NCBI GenBank assembly: GCA_000758905.1
Contig: JRNA01000008.1
Span: 156,542-220,541 of the forward strand
Direction of reading: 5' to 3'
Source of the DNA: Clostridiales bacterium S5-A14a
GTDB lineage: Bacteria; Bacillota; Clostridia; Peptostreptococcales; Anaerovoracaceae
DNA: 64,000 bases
The notes beneath the pieces are model-generated. The model made no database searches, had not been told where the DNA came from, and was given only the letters and a program-made list of their open reading frames with translations. Below, in pieces: positions 34,081-43,000 of the stretch; position 1 is the stretch's first letter; every line of letters starts with the position of its first letter. The translations under genes and the position numbers were made by a program.

Positions 34081-35433
34081 TTATGCTAGGGTATAAAGCC
34101 TTATAATAAATAATGCAGCAGCAATCCACATTACAGGCGGAACATCTTTAATCTTGCCTGTTAGAACTTTCAATATTACCCAGCTGAGTATACCGAACAT
34201 TATTCCGTTTGCAATTGAATATGTGAATGGCATCATGATTACAGCCATAAATCCTCCGAATACGTCTGCAATATCACCATCAAATGTCATATTCTTAATA
34301 GAACTCATCATGAGAAGTCCTACCCATACAAGAGCAGGAGTTGTTGCAAATGCAGGGATTGCAAGGAATACAGGTGCGAAGAAAAGTGAAATCAGGAAGA
34401 ATCCAGCTGTTACTACGGATGCAAGCCCTGTTCTTCCGCCGTTAGCAACGCCGGCACTTGATTCAACGTACGATGTTACAGTTGATGTTCCAAGGCATGC
34501 TCCAAGAACGGTACCGCAGGCATCTGCAAGTAGAGCTCCCTTTACTTTTGGTAAATTACCGTTTTCGTCAAGCAAATTTCCTTTTGCTGCAACACCGATG
34601 AGTGTGCCTACAGTATCAAACAAATCTACAAATAAGAACGAAAATACTATAACAAGGAAGTTGATAATATTCTTTGAAATCCATGAAAAATCAAATTCAA
34701 AGAAATAAGGTGCGGATGGTATTAGGTTTTTTCCAAGTGAAGGATATAATGAGAAGGCTCCGGCATCTGGATTTATCTGATACCAGCCAACTGCCTGGGC
34801 AATCATGCCCAAAATCCAAGTTGCTAAAATTCCGATTAGTATATAGCCGTGAATACTGTAGTGATGAAGAACAGCAACTATTAGAAGACCTATCATAGCC
34901 AGCACAAACTGAGGAAGACTAACCTGTCCAAGATCAACAAGTGTTGCCTGACTTCCGATGACAATACCAGCACCCTTAAGACCAATTATAGCTATGAATA
35001 GTCCAATTCCAACTGTAATGCCATATTTTAGGTTTGCAGGGACATCATTTACAAGTTTTTCGCGGAAATTAACAATTGAAAGCACGATGAAGATTATACC
35101 TTCAAACAAAACAGCTGCTAAAGCGATCTTCCACGGATCTGTTACGCCTTTTTCTGCAAGCTCACCACATACTGTGAAGGCAAAATAAGCGTTTAACCCC
35201 ATGCCTGAAGCTAGGGCAACCGGATAGTTTGCAAAGAATGCCATGAACAATGTTGCAAGACATGCAGACACTGCAGTTGCAGTAAAAACAGCCCCACTGT
35301 CCATGCCTGAAGCAGAAAGTATGCTAGGATTGACGGCTAAGATGTAAACCATTGACAAGAAAGTAGTGGCACCGGCTATAAACTCTGTTTTTACATCGGT
35401 CCCATGCTCTTTCAACTTAAAAAAATTCTCCAT
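34081..35433 (-). CDS. NCS2-family purine permease (adenine/guanine type)
   Basis: 450 residues with about 13 membrane helices, AAGGAG before the ATG. FIAGATTFLSMVYILAVNPS, YPVALASGMGLNAYFAFTVC, LFVDLFDTVGTLIGVA and GTSTVTSYVESSAGVANGGR TGLASV are the signature of the AzgA/PbuG-PbuO branch. It should take up adenine, guanine or hypoxanthine by proton symport. No purine riboswitch is visible in the 78 bases upstream. Confidence 0.88.
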   Translation of the reverse strand: MENFFKLKEHGTDVKTEFIAGATTFLSMVYILAVNPSILSASGMDSGAVFTATAVSACLATLFMAFFANYPVALASGMGLNAYFAFTVCGELAEKGVTDPWKIALAAVLFEGIIFIVLSIVNFREKLVNDVPANLKYGITVGIGLFIAIIGLKGAGIVIGSQATLVDLGQVSLPQFVLAMIGLLIVAVLHHYSIHGYILIGILATWILGMIAQAVGWYQINPDAGAFSLYPSLGKNLIPSAPYFFEFDFSWISKNIINFLVIVFSFLFVDLFDTVGTLIGVAAKGNLLDENGNLPKVKGALLADACGTVLGACLGTSTVTSYVESSAGVANGGRTGLASVVTAGFFLISLFFAPVFLAIPAFATTPALVWVGLLMMSSIKNMTFDGDIADVFGGFMAVIMMPFTYSIANGIMFGILSWVILKVLTGKIKDVPPVMWIAAALFIIRLYTLA

Positions 35434-35511
35434 AATAATAGCTCCTTTTAAATAAGTGTTTGGTAATAAGTGAAAATAAAATTTTATTAATATTAGAATA
35501 GCTTTAAATTG

Positions 35512-36453
35512 CTATTTCTTATCGCGTCTGATCATGTTCGAAAGTGCTTGCTTTGACGGAAGTTGAGAAAGTATAACTGCAGTAAACATCATTAGACATC
35601 CGATGGATTCTCGCGCAGATAGCGTTTCGCCGAGGATAATCATCCCGGAAATTAAAGCAAACACAGATTCGAGGCTCATTAGGAGAGAAGCAATTGCTGG
35701 TTCTGCATCCTTTTGAGCAACTATCTGCAATGTGTAGCCGACACCTGACGAAAGAACTCCAGTATAAAGCAATGGAATGATGCATGCCCAAATATTTTCG
35801 AGGGTGAATCCTTCCGGAGTAAATATGAAATTAGCAATAAGGCTAAGGATACCGCAAACAAAGAACTGTATCATCGACATGCGCACACCATCTGTCCTAG
35901 GTGAAAAGTAGTCAACTACAAGGATGTGCATTGAGTATCCGAACGCACAGATAAATACAAGAAAGTCGCCATCTTCAAAAGTGAAATTACCTTTGATACT
36001 AAGCATGTAGAGTCCAACGGCACCTAATGCAACGCAGAACCATATGATAGGCTTGACGCGTTTTTTGAGGAAAATGCCTAGAACAGGAACGATTACAATG
36101 TATAGGGATGTTATAAATCCTGCTTTTCCTGAACCTGTACCAGCGGAAATTCCGAGTTGCTGAAATGAGGCTCCGATAAATAGGGCTATACCAGTACAGA
36201 CGCCTCCTATAAATAAAAACTTTTTTCCCTTAGGTGATGAAATATCAACTTTTTCTTCTTCGGGACTTGCCGCCTTTCTTTTGTCAAGAAAGTATATAAC
36301 CGGAATAAGTCCAATACCTCCTATGATGCTTCTAACTCCGTTGAAAGCGTAAGGACTAAGATAGTCAACTCCTTTAACTTGGGCAACAAAGGCTGATCCC
36401 CAAATGAAAGCCGTAATTAAAAGCAGAATGTTGCTGCGCATTTGCTTGCTCAT
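35512..36453 (-). CDS. DMT/EamA-family permease
   Basis: 313 residues with ten membrane helices in two EamA repeats: LLLITAFIWGSAFVAQVKGV starts the first and FLVFICAFGYSMHILVVDYF the second. It belongs to the drug/metabolite transporter superfamily; the substrate is unknown. It is first in a minus-strand series with the purine genes and divergent from cobT, sharing a symmetric promoter region with it. Confidence 0.85.
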   Translation of the reverse strand: MSKQMRSNILLLITAFIWGSAFVAQVKGVDYLSPYAFNGVRSIIGGIGLIPVIYFLDKRKAASPEEEKVDISSPKGKKFLFIGGVCTGIALFIGASFQQLGISAGTGSGKAGFITSLYIVIVPVLGIFLKKRVKPIIWFCVALGAVGLYMLSIKGNFTFEDGDFLVFICAFGYSMHILVVDYFSPRTDGVRMSMIQFFVCGILSLIANFIFTPEGFTLENIWACIIPLLYTGVLSSGVGYTLQIVAQKDAEPAIASLLMSLESVFALISGMIILGETLSARESIGCLMMFTAVILSQLPSKQALSNMIRRDKK

Positions 36454-36551
36454 AGTTTAAAATCCTTTCCTGGGTGATGTTCGAATCGCTAAGAATCTCA
36501 GCAAAATTCGATATTAATATTATCTAAAAATTTAAACAATAATCTACTGTA

Positions 36552-36584
36552 ATTCTAGCATAAAAATACCATTTGTGCTAGAAT
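36552..36584. promoter_or_regulatory. Symmetric divergent promoter between the DMT gene and cobT
   Basis: ATTCTAGCA (36552-36560), 15-base gap, TGCTAGAAT (36576-36584): a perfect 9-bp inverted repeat. Each arm reads outward as an extended -10 (TGC-TAGAAT), one for cobT, one for the DMT gene. Confidence 0.55.
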
Positions 36585-36609
36585 AAAAAATAATTAAAGG
36601 AGTTTTAAT

Positions 36610-37758
36610 ATGATTGATAAAACTGATGAAAAAAGACTTGCGGAGCTCATCTCTAAAATAGGTGAACTTGATCAAAATCAGATGGAAGAAACAAAGCATA
36701 GACAGGACTATTTGGCTAAACCTCCAGGAAGTCTTGGGAGGCTTGAGGAAATATCTGTCAAGATGGCAGGAATTTACGGTAAAGTGAAAACTCCGGTAGA
36801 GAAGTTTGCAATTGCGATAATGTGTGCAGATAATGGAGTAGTGGAGGAAGGAGTTGCATCAGCTCCCCAGTATGTAACTCTTGCACAGACAATAAATTTT
36901 ACGCGCAGAAAGACCGGCGTAGGAACCATGGCTAAACATTTTAATATACCATTGCTAGTTATCGATGTCGGTGTCGCAATGACAATCCCAGAAGCCTTGT
37001 ACACTGATAGCATGCTCGACGAAAACGGTAATATTCCAAAGAACATCGTTAATAGACGATTCTCAAACGGAACAAAAAACTTGGCAAAAGAAAATGCTAT
37101 GACAAGGGAAGAAGCTGTTCGCGCTATCTTGGTGGGTATAGAGGCATCGAAAGCGATAAAGGATTCGGGAGCGGACGCCTTTGGCGTGGGCGAGATGGGA
37201 ATTGGGAACACGACATCGAGCTCATCTGTTTTGTGCGCACTGACTGACTTGTTGCCAGAAGATATCGTCGGCAGAGGCGGCGGACTCAAGGATGAGGGAC
37301 TTGCGAAGAAAGTGAATATCGTTCGTAATGCAGCAAAGCGCTGTACTGAAAACCAATATGATGTAATTGATATTTTGGCGAGTGTTGGCGGATATGACAT
37401 TTGCGCTATGACGGGGGCGTTTCTTGGTGCTGGAATATATAGGCTTCCAGTTGTTGTGGACGGTGTAATCTCGATTGTTGCTGCACTTGTTGCTAAAGAA
37501 TTGGCACCGAATGTAGTGAATTTTATGTTTGCTTCTCATAAGTCGAAGGAAGTTGCGTACGAAAGAGCAATGGAAATACTGGGTCTGTATCCATTATTCG
37601 ATCTCAAAATGAGGCTGGGAGAAGGAAGTGGTTGCCCTATTGCTTTTAATATTTTGGAAACGGCGTCTGCGATTATCTGCGATATGGCCACGTTTGAGGA
37701 AGGCGAAATAAATGACGATTATATGACTGAAATTAGAGATAAGATGCTGTTCAGCTGA
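36610..37758 (+). CDS. cobT: Nicotinate-nucleotide:dimethylbenzimidazole phosphoribosyltransferase
   Basis: 382 residues, AAAGGAG before the ATG. RQDYLAKPPGSLGRLEEISV, FAIAIMCADNGVVEEGV, GEMGIGNTTSSSSVLCALTD, GRGGGLKDEGLAKK and RLGEGSGCPIAFNILETA are typical CobT motifs, the last with the catalytic Glu. It makes alpha-ribazole phosphate from the lower ligand and nicotinate mononucleotide. It is first of a run of late cobalamin genes. About 25 residues longer than the usual 350-357. No cobalamin riboswitch fits in the short leader. Confidence 0.95.
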   Translation: MIDKTDEKRLAELISKIGELDQNQMEETKHRQDYLAKPPGSLGRLEEISVKMAGIYGKVKTPVEKFAIAIMCADNGVVEEGVASAPQYVTLAQTINFTRRKTGVGTMAKHFNIPLLVIDVGVAMTIPEALYTDSMLDENGNIPKNIVNRRFSNGTKNLAKENAMTREEAVRAILVGIEASKAIKDSGADAFGVGEMGIGNTTSSSSVLCALTDLLPEDIVGRGGGLKDEGLAKKVNIVRNAAKRCTENQYDVIDILASVGGYDICAMTGAFLGAGIYRLPVVVDGVISIVAALVAKELAPNVVNFMFASHKSKEVAYERAMEILGLYPLFDLKMRLGEGSGCPIAFNILETASAIICDMATFEEGEINDDYMTEIRDKMLFS

Positions 37759-37792
37759 TTTGATCTATTAAATGGAGTCAGTGGAGTGAAGT

Positions 37793-38410
37793 ATGAGAAT
37801 TCTTATTAGTGGAGGAGCAAAAAACGGCAAGTCAATTTATGCCCAGAAGATTTCTAAGGCTATGTCTGTCAAATATGACGTACCGCTTTATTATTTAGCG
37901 ACTATGGAACCGGCTGACGAAGAGGATGAGAGTAGGATAAAGAGACATATTCAGGAGCGAGCTGGTTGGGGATTTACAACGATTGAGGAACCAAGAAGAC
38001 TGACAAGAATTTTTGATGGGATACATAAGCTAGACAAACACGCCAAGGTTGCAGTGGAAAATGCAAAAATGGGAAATTCAAACGTGGAAAATGCTAGCAC
38101 AAAAGATATTAATTCAAAAGGCGTTTTTCTGGTTGATAGCCTTACTGCCCTATTAGGTAACAATATGTTCAGCTCCGATGGGAGTATGAACCTTAACTGT
38201 TTTGAAGACATTAGAGATGATATATATATATTTTCACAGATGGCTACTAACATTGTGATTGTATCGGACTCAATAGGTTGTGACGGCATGAAATTTGACG
38301 AAGTCACGGAGAATTATAAGAGGTGTCTTGCAAGGCTTGAGAGAGAAATCGCTTCGTATTATGACAGGGTCACAGAGGTGAGTGTCGGACGAATTATAGA
38401 TTTTAAATAA
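37793..38410 (+). CDS. cobU: Adenosylcobinamide kinase / GTP:adenosylcobinamide-phosphate guanylyltransferase
   Basis: 205 residues. The P-loop ILISGGAKNGKSIYAQKI (about 2-19) and the catalytic-His segment ESRIKRHIQERAGWGFTTIE (about 45-64) are clear CobU motifs, followed by GVFLVDSLTALLGNN. The C-terminal third is poor: instead of the usual NExGxGIVP...RxFRD it reads SDSIGCDGMKFDEVTENYKR. There is also an inserted Asn/Lys/Ser-rich stretch (about 82-105). Activity is likely but some contacts may come from the second CobU-like protein encoded two genes downstream. Confidence 0.85.
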   Translation: MRILISGGAKNGKSIYAQKISKAMSVKYDVPLYYLATMEPADEEDESRIKRHIQERAGWGFTTIEEPRRLTRIFDGIHKLDKHAKVAVENAKMGNSNVENASTKDINSKGVFLVDSLTALLGNNMFSSDGSMNLNCFEDIRDDIYIFSQMATNIVIVSDSIGCDGMKFDEVTENYKRCLARLEREIASYYDRVTEVSVGRIIDFK

Positions 38411-38471
38411 TACTACTTATATTTTAAATCTCGCAAAATTTAGGTTTTGCATTAGTTTCGGGAGGTTTAAT

Positions 38472-39248
38472 GTGAAAAAAATCATTACAGCATTTTTTAT
38501 GGCTTGGGGATATTTCCTTGCACTGCCATGCCCGTACAAAAAATGGGACAATTCTCAGAGACATCTCATGCTCGCGTTTCTGCCTGCTGTGGGTATGGTT
38601 GCCGGAGCGCTATGGTGTATGTGGGCGTGGTTTCTAAGACTCTTCGGAATACCTGAACCAATTGAAAGCCTTGCGACGATGACATTTATATTTTTTATAA
38701 GCGGATTTTTTCACTTGGACGGATTCATGGATACCTGCGATGCGCTTCTTTCGAGGCGTGACATGCTTGAACGCCAGAGAATTTTGAAGGATTCAACTGT
38801 CGGAGCATTTTCTGTAATTTCCGTAATACTGCTAATTTCATGGTGGCTAATTGCATTTGTCTTTGTAATTGGTAGGCCGGACTACTGGATGCTGTTTATT
38901 ATACCTGTGATAAGCAGAACCATGTCATCAATTCACGTTCTAACTCGTAAACCTATAGGTCATAGTCAGTATAGCGATAGTTTTTCAGATGCACAAAGAA
39001 AAACAGCAATTATTCTGACTGTTTTGCTGGCAATTATTGGGGTAATTATAAGTGCAATCATTTTAAAACTGTCGGGCGGTGAATTGGAAATCCTAGAAGG
39101 TACAGTCGTTCTTATGGTTTGTATCTCATTTGGGTTTACATGGAATGCAACAAAACAGCTTGGCGGCATGAGTGGCGATATATCGGGATATGGTCTCTGT
39201 TTAACAGAGCTCTTCGGCGTTATAGTAGTAGCACTTACTTTAAAATAA
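38472..39248 (+). CDS. cobS: Adenosylcobinamide-GDP ribazoletransferase (cobalamin synthase)
   Basis: 258 residues, GTG start after GGGAGG. Six to seven membrane helices; GFFHLDGFMDTCDALLSRRD holds the metal-binding acidic motif of CobS, followed by RILKDSTVGAFSV and NATKQLGGMSGDISGYGLCL. It joins adenosylcobinamide-GDP to alpha-ribazole (or its phosphate) at the membrane. This is the last assembly step; the phosphatase needed with it is the N-terminal part of the fused gene downstream. Confidence 0.93.
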   Translation: MKKIITAFFMAWGYFLALPCPYKKWDNSQRHLMLAFLPAVGMVAGALWCMWAWFLRLFGIPEPIESLATMTFIFFISGFFHLDGFMDTCDALLSRRDMLERQRILKDSTVGAFSVISVILLISWWLIAFVFVIGRPDYWMLFIIPVISRTMSSIHVLTRKPIGHSQYSDSFSDAQRKTAIILTVLLAIIGVIISAIILKLSGGELEILEGTVVLMVCISFGFTWNATKQLGGMSGDISGYGLCLTELFGVIVVALTLK

Positions 39249-39259
39249 AAGAGGAAAAT

Positions 39260-39652
39260 ATGAAATTGATTTTCGGCGGTGCATATCAGGGCAAACTTGA
39301 ATATGCACTAAAAATGTACAATATGAGTGAAAACGATGTTTTCTACTGTTTGCGAGATAAGGCTGAAATAGATGTGTCAAAACGCATTATCTATGGGCTT
39401 GAGAACTTCTCGTGGGCATGCGAGAAAGCAGGAAAAGTTGCAGAAAATAAGTTGAGCGAAATCCTAGATAACAGAAAAGAGCCCTTTGATGACATAATTT
39501 TTATCTCGGAAGATATATCATGCGGGCTTGTACCGATGGATAAGATGGAGCGATCATGGCGAGAAAATCACGGTAGAATGATGATTGCGCTGGCTGATAG
39601 ATGCACTTCTGTAGAACGGGTATTTTGTGGTATAGCGATGAAGATTAAGTAA
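39260..39652 (+). CDS. Short CobU-like protein with an altered P-loop
   Basis: 130 residues, ATG after GAGGAAA, 12 bases behind cobS. The N-terminal LIFGGAYQGKLEYALKMY aligns with the CobU P-loop but has Leu where Ser/Thr should bind Mg-nucleotide. The segment with the catalytic His is missing. The C-terminal half is well kept: EDISCGLVPMDKMERSWREN (compare NExGxGIVP..R..RD), HGRMMIALADRC and the end VFCGIAMKIK (compare SGIxxKIK). It is thus complementary to the upstream CobU, which keeps the front half better. A regulatory or structural partner of CobU is a reasonable guess. Confidence 0.7.
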   Translation: MKLIFGGAYQGKLEYALKMYNMSENDVFYCLRDKAEIDVSKRIIYGLENFSWACEKAGKVAENKLSEILDNRKEPFDDIIFISEDISCGLVPMDKMERSWRENHGRMMIALADRCTSVERVFCGIAMKIK

Positions 39653-39713
39653 TTGAAGTATAGTATTTGACTAGGGAATTAAGTCGGTTTTATATTTTAG
39701 AAAGGTAATGCAA

Positions 39714-41396
39714 ATGAAGTCAATCATTTATTTGATAAGACATGGTGTAACGAAGGGCAATCAGATGCGTTGGTATTACGGGGCGTCTGACATAAGTCTG
39801 TCTCCGAAGGGACGCAAGGAACTTGAGGATATTGCAAAAAACAATCCATACCCTCATGATGATAAAACACGGTTTTTCAGATCTGAGCTTTCTAGAACTG
39901 CAGAAACTCTTGAAATTTTGTTTGGCGAGCAGGAAAGTGTTGCAGTGCCACATTTAAATGAGATGAATTTTGGGGTTTTTGAGAAACATTCATACGAAGA
40001 ACTGGAGGATGACAAGGCTTTCAAGGAGTGGGTATTCGATGAAACAGGTGAAATCAGCACTCCACAAGGAGAATCCAGGAATCATTTTAAAAATCGTGTA
40101 ATTATGGGGATAAACGAAGTTTTTGCTGATCATGGTGAACGAGTTAAGGCATCAACAGATGAAATTAGCACAGTTTGCGTTCTGCACGGGGGTGTGATCG
40201 GAACTCTTTTGTGGAATTTTTTCGGAGATGATCCCCATACTATGTGGGATTTTATACCGCCACCAGGTAGCGGATATAAACTTGTTATGGAAACCGACGA
40301 CAATGGTACAAGACCAATCTCGTATGAGGTTCTTGATCATCGGTCCGACGCTGCTCATGAGAAGGGTAGCCCAAGCGATAAACCCCAAATAATAAAACTT
40401 GAAGATATCGTTAAAACTTTCAAGACTAAAACTAATACGGTACAGGCGCTAAAGGGGATAAACCTCAGCATTTCAAAGGGAGAAATCTTTGGTATTATCG
40501 GTTTATCTGGGGCTGGCAAGAGCACGATTGTAAGGTGTATGAACCTCCTTGAGAGGCCTACTTCAGGCAGAGTCTTGGTGGATGGCGTCGATATGATGAG
40601 TCTCAGCAAGAATGAACTAAATAAGGAGCGTCGAGAGATCGCGATGATTTTCCAGCAGTTCAATCTTCTTATGCAGAGGAATTGCCTTGAAAATATATGT
40701 TTTCCACTTGAGATAGCAGGATACCCGAAGGATCAGGCTGTAGCAAGAGCAAAAGAGTTGCTTGAGGTTGTAGAACTCGCTGACAAAGCTAAGGCATATC
40801 CGTCACAGCTTTCAGGTGGACAGAAACAGAGGATTGCAATAGCGAGGGCACTTGCGACAAATCCGAAGGTGCTTTTGTGCGACGAAGCGACCAGTGCACT
40901 TGATCCAAAGACTACGAGAGCTATTTTGTCGTTGCTGAAGAAAATTAACGAAGAATATGGTATCACCATTGTGATAATTACTCATGAAATGAGTGTAATA
41001 CAGCAGATATGTAACACGGTTGCGATCATAGATAACGGTGTGATCGCAGAGACTGGAAGCGTCAAGGATATTTTTGCAAATCCGAGGACTGAGGCTGCGA
41101 GAAAACTTGTGTTTCCAGGCAACAGCATGACAACAGCTATAGTCGGAAAACGCCTTGTAAGAATGGTATTTGACGGCAGGTCCACATTCGAACCAGTAAT
41201 CAGCAATATGATAATGGAATGTGGGGAACCGGTTAATATAATGTATGCGAATGTACAAAATATCGACGGCGCTTCGGTAGGGCAAATGGTTATTCAGATA
41301 TCAGAAAACCGTGAATCCGCCGAAAAACAACTGAAATATTTGAAGGCTCAAGGCATAAATTTCGAAGAGATTGAGGAGGTGGGAAGCGATGCTTAG
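39714..41396 (+). CDS. Fusion: CobC-like histidine phosphatase + MetN methionine ABC ATPase
   Basis: 560 residues from the ATG at 39714, 9 bases after AAAGG; an ATG two codons earlier is too close. Residues 1-205 are a histidine phosphatase: IYLIRHGVTKGNQMRWYYGA (phospho-His motif RHG), SELSRTAETLEILFG, LNEMNFGVFEKHSYEEL and VCVLHGGVIGTLLW, closest in context to alpha-ribazole phosphatase. After a short linker (about 205-225) comes a complete MetN: Walker A GLSGAGKSTIVRC, Q loop MIFQQFNLL, signature LSGGQKQRIA, Walker B VLLCDEATSALDP, switch ITHE, and a C-terminal NIL sensing domain (about 485-555). No stop or internal ribosome site separates the parts. metI and metQ follow. Confidence 0.88.
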   Translation: MKSIIYLIRHGVTKGNQMRWYYGASDISLSPKGRKELEDIAKNNPYPHDDKTRFFRSELSRTAETLEILFGEQESVAVPHLNEMNFGVFEKHSYEELEDDKAFKEWVFDETGEISTPQGESRNHFKNRVIMGINEVFADHGERVKASTDEISTVCVLHGGVIGTLLWNFFGDDPHTMWDFIPPPGSGYKLVMETDDNGTRPISYEVLDHRSDAAHEKGSPSDKPQIIKLEDIVKTFKTKTNTVQALKGINLSISKGEIFGIIGLSGAGKSTIVRCMNLLERPTSGRVLVDGVDMMSLSKNELNKERREIAMIFQQFNLLMQRNCLENICFPLEIAGYPKDQAVARAKELLEVVELADKAKAYPSQLSGGQKQRIAIARALATNPKVLLCDEATSALDPKTTRAILSLLKKINEEYGITIVIITHEMSVIQQICNTVAIIDNGVIAETGSVKDIFANPRTEAARKLVFPGNSMTTAIVGKRLVRMVFDGRSTFEPVISNMIMECGEPVNIMYANVQNIDGASVGQMVIQISENRESAEKQLKYLKAQGINFEEIEEVGSDA

Positions 41397-42033
41397 TATG
41401 CTAGCAATTCAAAGTTTGAACACTGTGTATATGACTCTTGTTTCTACTTTCTTTTCCTACGTCTTCGGATTACCACTTGGAATCGCACTCGTTGTAACGG
41501 GGAAAAACGGTATAAGGCCAAGACCAGTGCTGAATTTTATTTTGGGGACCATTATAAACATTTTTAGGGCTGTGCCATTTCTGATTTTGCTTATTGCGAT
41601 AAGTCCATTCACGCAGATAATAACTGGTACTACCATAGGAATAGCAGCAACTATTGTGCCCCTTGTCGTATCAGCTACACCTTTTATTGCAAGGCTTGTA
41701 GAAGGATCGGTTCTTGAAATAGATCAGGGCGTAATAGAGGCAGCCCAATCTATGGGAGCCAGTGATTGGCAAATTGTATCGAAGGTCATGTTGACAGAAG
41801 CAAAACCAGCGATTCTTGTCGGGAGCGTTGTTGCAGTCGTAACTATACTTGGCTATTCTGCTATGGCAGGTATAGTCGGAGGGGCAGGCCTTGGTGCAGT
41901 TGCAATCAACTACGGCCTTTACAAATTCAACGCAGAAGTTCAGTGGATCACGATTGCAGTAATTGTAATCTTGGTTCAAATCTTGCAAGAACTTGGAATG
42001 TGGATTTCAAGGCGTACAGATAATAGAATATAA
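41389..42033 (+). CDS. metI: Methionine ABC transporter permease
   Basis: 214 residues from the ATG at 41389, preceded by GAGGAGGTGG; it overlaps the fused gene by 8 bases. Five to six membrane helices, NTVYMTLVSTFFSYVFGLPL at the N-terminus and the EAA-type loop EAAQSMGASDWQIVSKVMLTEA (about 114-135, coupling helix to the ATPase). ILGYSAMAGIVGGAGLGAVA is the conserved MetI segment. It forms the channel for methionine with the MetN part of the fusion. Confidence 0.92.
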   Translation: MLSMLAIQSLNTVYMTLVSTFFSYVFGLPLGIALVVTGKNGIRPRPVLNFILGTIINIFRAVPFLILLIAISPFTQIITGTTIGIAATIVPLVVSATPFIARLVEGSVLEIDQGVIEAAQSMGASDWQIVSKVMLTEAKPAILVGSVVAVVTILGYSAMAGIVGGAGLGAVAINYGLYKFNAEVQWITIAVIVILVQILQELGMWISRRTDNRI

Positions 42034-42056
42034 TTACTTATTTGGGAGGAAGAAAA

Positions 42057-42884
42057 ATGAAACTACAACGAAGAAGCACACTGTCACTTGCAATTATTTT
42101 GTCGCTCATTATCGGTTGTATCGTTATGACCGGTTGTGGGGGCAAAGATGGCGATGACAAAACAATAAAAGTTGGTGCGAGTCCCGCACCTCATGCAGAA
42201 ATTTTGAAGGAAGTTAAATCTGAACTTGAGAAAGACGGCTACAAGCTTGAAATTGTTGAATTTCAGGACTATGTTCAGCCTAACAAGGCGCTTGATGCAG
42301 GTGATATAGATGCTAACTATTTTCAGCACAAACCATATATGGATGAGTTTAATGCAAAACAGGGAACAGAAATTGTGAGCCTAGGCGCAATACATTACGA
42401 GCCGCTTGGCCTGTACCAGGGCACAAAGAAGAGTTTAGATGACCTTGTTGAAGGCGACAAAATAGCAGTTCCTAACGATACCACCAATGAAGCGAGAGCA
42501 TTGCTTTTGCTTGAGTCGGAGGGTTTGATTAAACTTAAAAAAGATGCAGGTCTCACAGCTACAAAACAGGATGTTGTTGAAAATCCTAAAAAACTCGAGA
42601 TTGTGGAGCTTGAAGCTGCTATTATTCCAAGGAGCATGTCATCTGTTGCTATGGGAGTCATAAATGGAAATTACGCTTTAAGTGCAGGAATCAAGGAAGA
42701 TACGGCGATTACTTTCGAGTCATCAGATAGTGAGGCTGCTAAAACTTACGCTAATATTTTAGCAGTTAAGAAGGGCAATGAAGAAAGCGAAAAGTCAAAG
42801 GCTCTATTCAAGGCTATGACATCAGATAAAATAAAAAAATTCATACAGAAAAAATACGGCAATGCAGTTGTACCTGTATTTTAG
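42057..42884 (+). CDS. metQ: Methionine-binding lipoprotein (NLPA/MetQ family)
   Basis: 275 residues from the ATG at 42057 after GGGAGGAAG. Signal peptide with lipobox VMTGC (Cys about residue 24). IKVGASPAPHAEILKEV, VEFQDYVQPNKALDAGDIDA NYFQHKPYMDEFN and IPNDT-like VPNDTTNEARALLLLE are the usual MetQ motifs. It delivers methionine (possibly D-isomers or derivatives) to MetI. Nothing in it suggests a corrinoid-related ligand, although its ATPase is fused to a cobalamin-pathway enzyme. Confidence 0.92.
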   Translation: MKLQRRSTLSLAIILSLIIGCIVMTGCGGKDGDDKTIKVGASPAPHAEILKEVKSELEKDGYKLEIVEFQDYVQPNKALDAGDIDANYFQHKPYMDEFNAKQGTEIVSLGAIHYEPLGLYQGTKKSLDDLVEGDKIAVPNDTTNEARALLLLESEGLIKLKKDAGLTATKQDVVENPKKLEIVELEAAIIPRSMSSVAMGVINGNYALSAGIKEDTAITFESSDSEAAKTYANILAVKKGNEESEKSKALFKAMTSDKIKKFIQKKYGNAVVPVF

Positions 42885-42931
42885 TTTGAGAAATTAACGA
42901 AATAACTTTAAATAGATTTTGATGAAAAAAT

Positions 42932-42972
42932 AAAAGAGTCTCTTAAGATGTTTCTGAGAAGAGACTCTTTTT
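42932..42972 (+). terminator. Intrinsic terminator of the cob-met operon
   Basis: AAAGAGTCTCTT (42933-42944) pairs with AAGAGACTCTTT (42959-42970), followed by TT. Confidence 0.9.
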
Positions 42973-43000
42973 GAATGTTATATAATGCAGATTGATTGAA

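Noticed and set aside
36454..36609. Cobalamin riboswitch before cobT
   Set aside because: The leader is about 20-30 bases and no B12-box-like sequence is visible.
36774..37400. 208-codon antisense frame in cobT
   Set aside because: Shadow of conserved CobT motifs; no start signals.
39653..39713. S-box or T-box leader before the MetN fusion
   Set aside because: Only about 60 bases separate it from the upstream gene, too short for either. A TTGACT...TATATT pair exists, but its start point would remove the ribosome site.
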